A DNA stretch of 9,131 nt from the NCBI GenBank assembly GCA_007135435.1, contig SLIW01000536.1, positions 1 to 9,131 on the forward strand, read 5' to 3'. The DNA is from Natronomonas sp. (GTDB taxonomy: Archaea > Halobacteriota > Halobacteria > Halobacteriales > Haloarculaceae). Under the pieces are notes generated by a model. That model was not told where the DNA came from. It ran no database searches and was given only the letters and a program-made list of their open reading frames with translations. Both the position numbers and the translations under genes were made by a program. Positions 1-5,113 of this stretch are shown in pieces. How positions within the stretch are numbered: position 1 is the first letter of the stretch; each line of letters starts with the position of its first letter.

Positions 1-461
1 ACAAGGTGGACGACGGACTCGACAAGGTGGACGACGGACTCGACAAGGTGGACGACGGACTCGACAAGGTGGACGACGGACTCGACAAGGTGGACGACGG
101 ACTCGACAAGGTGGACGACCGACGCGACCGAGTGTACGAACGGCTCGACCGGGTCCTCGACCCGTGTAGCTGCCTCACCGAACGACCGCTATCCATCGTC
201 GAACTCGGCCTCGTCGAGCACGTCGCGGTCGACGGCGGGTGCGTTTCCATCGAGCTCGTCCCCACGTCGCCGGTGTGCCTCTACATGGCCCAGATCATCG
301 AGGAGGTGACGGAGGAGGTGAGCCGGCTCGATGACGTCGACGAGGTGGTGGTCGAACAGACCATCGACGTCCTCTGGCGGCCCGAGCGGATGGACCCGAA
401 CCGCTTGCAGGAGAAACAGGCGAGAGCCGAGGAACGAGTATCCGAGTTATCGTCCAGGTAG
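1..461 (+). CDS. MIP18/DUF59-family iron-sulfur cluster assembly protein (5' partial) with heptad-repeat N-terminus
   Basis: The frame is open at the left edge, so the true start lies outside; the first in-window start-like codon, GTG at 6, is only part of a repeat. Numbered from that GTG, residues 1-49 are a seven-residue repeat (VDDGLDK, five identical copies, then VDDRRDR and VYERLDR), with Leu and Val at a/d spacing that suits an acidic coiled coil. Residues 50-120 match the MIP18/DUF59 fold: VLDP (50-53), SIVELGLV (63-70), a beta strand, TSPVC (87-91) with the family's reactive Cys at 91, then a helix and VDEVVVE. Known relatives (SufT, PaaD, MIP18) help mature Fe-S proteins. The usual TSPGCP is TSPVCLYM here. 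It converges on the carboxyltransferase gene with 55 bp between stops. The family is fairly sure; the client protein is unknown. Confidence 0.8.
   Translation, partial: KVDDGLDKVDDGLDKVDDGLDKVDDGLDKVDDGLDKVDDRRDRVYERLDRVLDPCSCLTERPLSIVELGLVEHVAVDGGCVSIELVPTSPVCLYMAQIIEEVTEEVSRLDDVDEVVVEQTIDVLWRPERMDPNRLQEKQARAEERVSELSSR
6..131 (+). repeat. 21-bp in-frame tandem repeat, five perfect copies plus one degenerate copy
   Basis: Units begin at 6, 27, 48, 69, 90 and 111. The first five are identical at every base; the sixth has drifted. Bases 1-5 match the end of an earlier unit, so the array extends left of the window. Each unit encodes VDDGLDK. Identity at synonymous positions points to recent expansion by slippage or unequal recombination. 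The 21-bp period preserves both frame and coiled-coil heptad. Confidence 0.95.
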
Positions 462-516
462 GCGACGATTGGACTCGGGATGGCGTGACCGGACGTCAGG
501 GGACGTGGGGGCCGGT

Positions 517-2358
517 CTACAGGATCGTCCCGTGCTTCTTGTCCGGGCGGGACTTCTCGACGGTCTCGTAGAACGCGAAGCGGTTCTCGAGCTCCTCGCG
601 GAGCGCCGACGGGAGGACGATGTCGTCGATGACGACCTCGCTGGCCATCCGGCGGACGTCGATGTCCTCGCGGAACTCCTCGCGGAGCTCCTCCTCGAGC
701 TCGGCGCGCTCCTCGTCGTCGTCGATGTCGGCGAGCCGGTTGGCGTAGACGGCGTTGATGGCCGCCTCGGGGCCCATGATCCCGATCTCGCCCGACGGGA
801 GCGCGATCGCCGACTCGGGGTCGTACGCCGGCCCGGACATCGCGTAGATCCCCGCGCCGTAGGCCTTCCGGACGACGACGCACTGCTTGGGGACCGTCGC
901 CGCGGACGTCGCGTAGATCATCCGCTTGCCCTGCTCGAGGATGCCCTCCTTCTCCACCTGGGCGCCGGCCATGAACCCGGGCGTGTCACAGAGGTACAGC
1001 AGCGGGACGTTGTAGGCGTCGCAGGTCCAGATGAACTGGGCGGCCTTCTCGGCGGCGTTCGGGAAGATCGCCCCGGCCCGCTCGGTCGGCTGGTTGGCCA
1101 CGATGCCGATCGGCCGCCCGTCGATCCGGGCGAACGCGGTGATGATCTCCGGGCCGTAGCGGGGCCGCAGCTCGAGGATCGAGTCGGCGTCGACGACCCG
1201 CTCCATCAGGTCGAACATGTCGTAGCCGCGGTGGGGGTCCTGCGGGACGACCGAGTCGATCCCCTCCGGCGAGTACTTGGGGTCCAGCGGCTCGCTCCGT
1301 GGGGGTCGGTGGTCGCTGTTGTCCGGCAGGTACGAGATCAGCCGGGCTGCCAGCCGGCGGGCGTGCTCCTCGTCGGCGGCGACGAGGTCCGCGCTCCCGG
1401 AGTACCGCGCGTGGACCTCCGGGCCGCCGAGGTCCTGGAGGTCGATCTCCTCGCCGGTGACCATCTTCACCATCCGGGGTGAGGCGATGGCCATCGCGCT
1501 CATCCCCTCGACCATGATGGTGAAGTCGGCGAAGACCGGCGTGTAGGCGGCGCCGGCGATGCACGGGCCGTAGAGGACGCAGATCTGCGGGACGCGCCCC
1601 GAGAGCATCGAGTGGTTGTAGTAGTACTTCCCGATGCCCTCGCGGTTGGCGAAGAAGCCCGTCTGCTGGTCGATCCGGCCCCCGGAGGAGTCCATGAGGT
1701 ACAGCACCGGCCGGCCGGTCTTCAGCGCGCGCTGCTGCATGCGGAGGAACTTCTCGACGCCCTTGGCGGCCATCGACCCCGCCTTGACGGTGAAGTCGTT
1801 GGCCATGAAGTGGACGTCGCGGCCCTCGAACTCGGCGGCGCCCGTCAGGAGGCCGTCGGCCGGCAGGCGGTCGTCGGCGTCGAGCTCGGCGAACTTGCCG
1901 TCCTCGAACCGGAGGCCGTCCTCGCCGAACCACTGCTCCAGGCGGTCGCGGACGAACAGCTTGCCCTGATCGGGGAGCCGCTCGCGGTACTTCTCCGGGC
2001 CGCCGCGCTCGATGTCGGCGATCTGCTCGCGGAGCGCCTCCTCGCGCTCGGTCGGACCGAGGTCCTCGGGCTGGGGGTCGCGCCGGCGCGAGCCGACGCC
2101 CCTGACCTCGCCGGTGTAGGTGGCGGTCGCGAGCGGGGTCTCCCCGTCGTCTCCAGCGCCGTCGCCGCCTCCGGCGCCGTCGCCGTCTCCAGCGCCGTCG
2201 CCGTCTCCAGCGCCGTCGCCGCTCCCCTCGGCCGTGCCCTCGGCGTCTCGCTCGCCGTACACCTCGACGTCGGTCTCGAGGTGTCGGGCCAGGGCCTCGG
2301 CGATGGCCCGGGCGCTCTCATCGTCGGTCTCGGCGTCGATATCGACCCGCATCGTCAC
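517..2358 (-). CDS. acyl-CoA carboxylase, carboxyltransferase (beta) subunit with N-terminal extension
   Basis: This 613-residue protein should transfer carboxyl from carboxybiotin to an acyl-CoA in the cytoplasm. Residues about 105-345 form the N half of the carboxyltransferase: GKLFVRDRL (132-140), ANDFTVKAGSM (186-196), DSSGGRID (223-230), GPCIAGAAY (264-272). Residues about 355-613 form the C half: GFARI-like AFARIDGRPIGIVANQP (408-424), CDTPGFMAG (457-465), RKAYGAGIYAMSGPAYDP (497-514). The latter resembles methylcrotonyl/geranyl-CoA carboxylases more than the GGAYDVM of propionyl-CoA enzymes, so the substrate is open. Residues 1-40 plus about 75-100 are extra to the usual ~510-520-residue subunit and resemble the small epsilon/PccX-type subunit, joined by a Gly/Asp repeat linker. 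The GTG start is chosen because GGGGGTGA lies 5 nt upstream; ATG at 2350-2352 is the alternative. It follows the dehydrogenase gene on the same strand by 143 bp. No biotin carboxylase gene is in view. Confidence 0.9.
   Translation of the reverse strand: MTMRVDIDAETDDESARAIAEALARHLETDVEVYGERDAEGTAEGSGDGAGDGDGAGDGDGAGGGDGAGDDGETPLATATYTGEVRGVGSRRRDPQPEDLGPTEREEALREQIADIERGGPEKYRERLPDQGKLFVRDRLEQWFGEDGLRFEDGKFAELDADDRLPADGLLTGAAEFEGRDVHFMANDFTVKAGSMAAKGVEKFLRMQQRALKTGRPVLYLMDSSGGRIDQQTGFFANREGIGKYYYNHSMLSGRVPQICVLYGPCIAGAAYTPVFADFTIMVEGMSAMAIASPRMVKMVTGEEIDLQDLGGPEVHARYSGSADLVAADEEHARRLAARLISYLPDNSDHRPPRSEPLDPKYSPEGIDSVVPQDPHRGYDMFDLMERVVDADSILELRPRYGPEIITAFARIDGRPIGIVANQPTERAGAIFPNAAEKAAQFIWTCDAYNVPLLYLCDTPGFMAGAQVEKEGILEQGKRMIYATSAATVPKQCVVVRKAYGAGIYAMSGPAYDPESAIALPSGEIGIMGPEAAINAVYANRLADIDDDEERAELEEELREEFREDIDVRRMASEVVIDDIVLPSALREELENRFAFYETVEKSRPDKKHGTIL
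2149..2220 (-). repeat. 18-bp coding tandem repeat (GDGAGD linker), four copies
   Basis: Four 18-bp units encode GDGAGD, GDGAGD, GDGAGG and GDGAGD (residues 47-70 of the carboxyltransferase), with only scattered base differences. The composition predicts a flexible, acidic, disordered linker between the small N-terminal segment and the catalytic core. The repeat number is likely to vary between strains. Confidence 0.9.
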
Positions 2359-2459
2359 TCGCTGTCACCCCCGGTCTCCGTCATCGGGGTGGCTCGGTCG
2401 CGGCGATCGGTCCATGTCCCGGCCGTCGGGTCCACACCCGTTCGGGCGCGCTCGTTCAT
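2355..2459 (-). CDS. possible 34-codon small ORF translationally coupled to the carboxyltransferase
   Basis: Between the dehydrogenase and carboxyltransferase genes, an ATG at 2459 opens a frame of 34 codons ending in TGA at 2355-2357. The stop overlaps the GTG start of the next gene as GTGA, a layout typical of coupled genes. The predicted peptide has no family I recognise and is rich in Arg, Thr and Asp. It has no clear ribosome binding site at its own start; an internal ATG at codon 26 would give a nine-residue leader. The overlap may be chance in GC-rich DNA, so I rate this weakly. Confidence 0.2.
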   Translation of the reverse strand: MNERARTGVDPTAGTWTDRRDRATPMTETGGDSE

Positions 2460-2483
2460 GGTCTCGGTGTGCGAGGGGGAGGG

Positions 2484-2521
2484 TAATACGACTTCGGGAA
2501 CCTAGTACGACCTCGGGAACC
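2484..2521. repeat. 19-bp tandem duplication across the dehydrogenase stop codon
   Basis: Copy A is 2484-2502 (TAATACGACTTCGGGAACC) and copy B is 2503-2521 (TAGTACGACCTCGGGAACC), with two mismatches. Copy B encodes the last codons of the acyl-CoA dehydrogenase (FPRSY, on the - strand), and the stop straddles the junction. Copy A is a duplicate of that 3' end lying just beyond the stop in another frame. Confidence 0.85.
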
Positions 2522-3668
2522 CGAGCTGGCGGGCGATGTGGTTGTAGGCCATCTGCTGGGAGACGGGCGCGAGCCGGGTCAGGTTGATCTCGCGCCACCA
2601 CCGCTCGACGTCGTACTCCTCGGCGTAGCCCCAGCCGCCGAACGCCTGCATCGACTGCTTGACCGCCTCGATGCCGGCCTCGACGGCGACGGCCTTGGCG
2701 ACGTTGGTCTCGTAGCCACACTCCTCGCCCTGGTCGTAGAGCCAGGCGGCCTTCTCGCGCATCAGCGCCGCCGTCTCCATCCGGGCGTACGCCTCCGTGA
2801 TCGGGAACGACACCGCCTGGTGGGTGCCGATCGGCGCGCCGAAGACCTCCCGGTCGTTCGCGTACTGGATGGCGGTGTCCGCGGCCAGCTTGCCGATGCC
2901 GGTCGCCGCTGCCGAGAAGCCCAGCCGCTCCGGGTTGAGCATGTCGACGAGCGCCCACCAGCCGTCGTCCTCCTCGCCGAGGAGGTTGCCCTCGGGGACC
3001 CGGACGTCCTCGAGGAAGACCTCGCAGGACTTCGAGTAGTTGATGGCGTGCTTCGGGATGGGCGAGACGTCGATGCCGGGGGCGTCCATGTCGAGGACGA
3101 AGAGGCTGATCCCGTCGACGCCGCGGTCGACCTCCTCGCGGGGCGTCGTCCGGGTGACGATGATCATGTCGTCGGCGCGGTCGGAGAACGTGATCCACGC
3201 CTTGCTCCCGTTGAGGACGTACTCGTCGCCGTCCCGCTCGGCGTGCGTCTGGACGTTCAGCGTGTTGGTGCCGGCCTCCGCCTCGGTGATGCCGATCGAG
3301 AAGTTCCGCTCGCCGGCCGCGATGTCCGGCAGGTACCGCTCCTTCTGCTCGTCGGTGCCGTTCTGGGTGATGCCGACCGCCGCCATGCCGGCCGTGAGCA
3401 CGAGGTACCACGTCCCGGCCATGCCACAGCCCTCCGCACAGAGCGTCTCCATCGCGAGGCCCATCTCCTGCATGCCCATCCCGGCGCCCTCGTACTCCTC
3501 GGGGACCAGGAGCCCGTGGAAGCCGGCCTCCGCCAGCTCGTCCCAGAAGCCCTGGGCGAACTCGCCCTCGCGCTCCTTCTCGCGCCAGTACTCCGGGCCG
3601 TACTCGCTCGCCACGTCCCGCGCGGTCGACTCGATGAGCCGCCGGTCCGTGCCGGTGCTGAAGTCCAT
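2502..3668 (-). CDS. acyl-CoA dehydrogenase (FAD flavoprotein)
   Basis: This 388-residue enzyme, normal for the family, should oxidise an acyl-CoA to the 2-enoyl-CoA and pass electrons to ETF. Visible motifs are LAEAGFHGLLVPEEYEGAG (45-63), the flavin motif ITEAEAGTNT (127-136), VLNGSKAWIT (151-160), EVFLEDVRVPEGNLLG (216-231), DREVFGAPIGTHQ (272-284) and QAFGGWGYAEE (341-351). The C-terminal YEGT that carries the base of short- and medium-chain enzymes is absent; RLAPVSQQM (365-373) is there instead. Glu247 in LNPERLG sits where isovaleryl-CoA dehydrogenase has its base (LDLERL), so a branched substrate is plausible. The start is ATG at 3668, with GGGAGGT six nt upstream. The frame stays open further upstream to 3989, but that part is non-homologous and overlaps the divergent gene. 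It probably shares a transcript with the carboxyltransferase. Confidence 0.9.
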   Translation of the reverse strand: MDFSTGTDRRLIESTARDVASEYGPEYWREKEREGEFAQGFWDELAEAGFHGLLVPEEYEGAGMGMQEMGLAMETLCAEGCGMAGTWYLVLTAGMAAVGITQNGTDEQKERYLPDIAAGERNFSIGITEAEAGTNTLNVQTHAERDGDEYVLNGSKAWITFSDRADDMIIVTRTTPREEVDRGVDGISLFVLDMDAPGIDVSPIPKHAINYSKSCEVFLEDVRVPEGNLLGEEDDGWWALVDMLNPERLGFSAAATGIGKLAADTAIQYANDREVFGAPIGTHQAVSFPITEAYARMETAALMREKAAWLYDQGEECGYETNVAKAVAVEAGIEAVKQSMQAFGGWGYAEEYDVERWWREINLTRLAPVSQQMAYNHIARQLGFPRSY

Positions 3669-3674
3669 GCGAAT

Positions 3675-3681
3675 ACCTCCC
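3675..3681 (-). promoter_or_regulatory. ribosome binding site of the acyl-CoA dehydrogenase
   Basis: On the - strand this reads GGGAGGT, complementary to the archaeal 16S 3' end, six nt before the ATG at 3668. It fixes the start against the longer open frame that runs upstream to 3989. Confidence 0.6.
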
Positions 3682-3738
3682 GGTGTCTCGGTATTAGGTT
3701 TTGTGTGGTCCGGTGCCGACAGGAATCCAGCCGATCGG

Positions 3739-3767
3739 GGACGGATCGTGCCCCGTCGATCCCGTCC
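3739..3767. promoter_or_regulatory. imperfect inverted repeat in the divergent control region
   Basis: The arms are GGACGGATC (3739-3747) and GATCCCGTCC (3758-3767). They pair over nine bases with one bulged C and a ten-nt loop. It lies between the two divergent genes. It is weaker than the palindrome at 3796-3822 and may be chance in GC-rich DNA. Confidence 0.25.
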
Positions 3768-3795
3768 GACCACCGTCTGGAACGCCCGGGAGGGA

Positions 3796-3822
3796 CCCTC
3801 CGGCCTGACGAGGCCGGACGGG
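3796..3822. promoter_or_regulatory. palindrome/stem-loop between divergent genes, candidate operator
   Basis: The arms TCCGGCCT (3799-3806) and AGGCCGGA (3811-3818) are perfect complements around the loop GACG. Three more pairs (CCC 3796-3798 with GGG 3820-3822) form if C3819 is bulged. It lies 61 nt before the reductoisomerase-like ATG and 127 nt upstream of the dehydrogenase start. A dimeric regulator acting on both genes is one reading; an RNA hairpin in a leader is another. No T-run follows, so it is not an obvious terminator. Confidence 0.45.
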
Positions 3823-3883
3823 CACCACGTGACCCGCGTGCGACCGTCCGTACCACTTTGGGGGCCCGGTCGGTAGGGGTGGC

Positions 3884-4906
3884 ATGGCGAACGCCCCCAT
3901 CCACTACGACGAGGACGCGGACCTCTCGGTGCTCGACGACCGGACGGTTGCGGTGATCGGCTACGGCAACCAGGGCCGGTCGCAGGCACTCAACATGCGG
4001 GATTCGGGCGTGGACGTGATCGTCGGCAACCGCTCGGACGACTACCGCTCCGCGGCGGAGGACGACGGCTTCGACGCCTACCCGATCGCCGAGGCGGCGG
4101 CGCGCGGCGACGTCGTCTTCCTCCTGATCCCCGACGAAGTCGCCCCCGAGGTGTTCGCCGAGGAGGTCGCGCCGGGCATGGACGCGGGTGACGTCCTGAA
4201 CGTCGCCCACGGCTACAACCTCACCTACGGGTTCCTGGACCCCCCGGAGGACGTCGACGTGACGATGGTCGCCCCGCGGATGACCGGCCCCGCGGTCCGG
4301 GCGCTCTACGAGGAGGGCGAGGGGTTCCCGAGCATCATGGCGGTCGAACAGGACGCGACCGGCGAGGCCCACGCGGTGGCCCTGGCGATCGCGAAGTCCA
4401 TCGGCTCGACCCGCGCGGGCGTCGTCGAGGGCGACGCCGACATGGAGACCTACACCGACCTGCTGACCGAGCAGGCGCTGCTGCCGATCATGATCAACGC
4501 CATGATCGCCAAGTTCGAGGTCGAGACCGCCCACGGCATCCCGCCGGAGATCGTCATGACCGAGCTCTACCTCTCGGGGGAGTTCGCCGAGGTCTTCCGG
4601 GAGATGCGCGAGCACGGCTTCCTCGGGCAGCTGCCCTCCCACTCCCGGACCAGCCAGTACGGCCAGCTGTCCCGGATCGGGGAGGTCGACCGGGGACCTC
4701 TCCGGTCGTTCTTCGAGGCGCAGCTCCAGGGGCTCGACGACGGCTCGTTCGTCCGCGAGTGGAGCACCGAGCAGGAGCTCGGCAGGCCCGGGCTGGCGCG
4801 GCTCTACGAGCGCTACCGCGACAGCGAGTTCATCCGGGCCGAGCAGGAGACGATGGCGCGGCTCGGGATCGGGACCGAGACCGATGACGAAGGCGACGGC
4901 GACTGA
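3884..4906 (+). CDS. ketol-acid reductoisomerase (IlvC)-like oxidoreductase, divergent paralog
   Basis: The 340 residues match class I reductoisomerase length. Residues 1-180 form an NADP-type Rossmann domain: TVAVIGYGNQG (21-31), IVGNRSDDYRS (46-56), LIPDEV (81-86), AHGYN (108-112), VDVTMVAPR (124-132), AVEQDATGEA (153-162), GSTRAGVVEG (174-183). The helical C-terminal domain keeps Asp192 and Glu196 (TDLLTEQ), Glu227, and Ser254 in a SxTxxYG context. By eye, the catalytic Lys of VAPKGPG is Arg132 and the second Glu of the E-x-x-H-E motif is Ser231. True IlvC makes dihydroxy-isovalerate for valine, leucine and isoleucine. With these changes and no ilvB/ilvN/ilvD/leu genes nearby, classical activity is doubtful; I infer a related 2-keto or hydroxy-acid reductase/isomerase. 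The ATG is preceded by GGGGTGG. The gene diverges from the dehydrogenase and ends in an acidic tail at the start of a 39-bp repeat array. Confidence 0.75.
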   Translation: MANAPIHYDEDADLSVLDDRTVAVIGYGNQGRSQALNMRDSGVDVIVGNRSDDYRSAAEDDGFDAYPIAEAAARGDVVFLLIPDEVAPEVFAEEVAPGMDAGDVLNVAHGYNLTYGFLDPPEDVDVTMVAPRMTGPAVRALYEEGEGFPSIMAVEQDATGEAHAVALAIAKSIGSTRAGVVEGDADMETYTDLLTEQALLPIMINAMIAKFEVETAHGIPPEIVMTELYLSGEFAEVFREMREHGFLGQLPSHSRTSQYGQLSRIGEVDRGPLRSFFEAQLQGLDDGSFVREWSTEQELGRPGLARLYERYRDSEFIRAEQETMARLGIGTETDDEGDGD

Positions 4907-5070
4907 CGGGGAGTGGGACTCGGAGCGGACGGCAACGGCGGCTGACGGGGAGTCGGACTCGGAGTGGACGGCGAAGGCGACTGACGGGGAGTCGGACTCG
5001 GAGTGGACGGCGATGGCGACTGACGGGGAGTCGGACTCGGAGTGGACGGCGATGGCGACTGACGGCGACG
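4903..5070. repeat. 39-bp tandem repeat array, four units plus a partial fifth
   Basis: The landmark CTGACGGGG recurs at 4903, 4942, 4981 and 5020, exactly 39 bp apart, with CTGACGGCG at 5059 opening a partial fifth unit. Units 3 and 4 are nearly identical and unit 1 is the most diverged. Each unit contains GAGTC-G-GACTC, a short dyad. The TGA in the landmark is the stop codon of the reductoisomerase-like gene (4904-4906) and recurs in the same frame in every unit. The array fills most of the 207-bp gap between two convergent genes. The units abut without unique spacers, so this is not CRISPR. Confidence 0.9.
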
Positions 5071-5113
5071 GGGGCTCGGCGCCGACGCCGATGGTGACCG
5101 ACGGCGCCCCGGC

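Noticed and set aside
462..516. A terminator between the convergent iron-sulfur protein and carboxyltransferase genes.
   Set aside because: No T-rich run or stable stem-loop is visible in the 55 bp.
331..1482. Long open frames antisense to the carboxyltransferase, and similar ones opposite the dehydrogenase (2538-3956), ligase (5459-7159) and amine oxidase (7596-9005 in another - strand frame).
   Set aside because: Long shadow frames are expected in GC-rich DNA. Their products are Arg/Val/Leu-rich without domains, unlike the acidic proteins of the real frames.
3669..3989. Upstream extension of the dehydrogenase frame to 3989.
   Set aside because: The extra residues are Pro/Arg/Gly-rich without family similarity and overlap the divergent gene. 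The ATG at 3668 has a good ribosome binding site and matches the family start.
4903..5070. The 39-bp array as a CRISPR.
   Set aside because: Units are contiguous without unique spacers, they drift gradually and include gene coding sequence; no cas genes are present.
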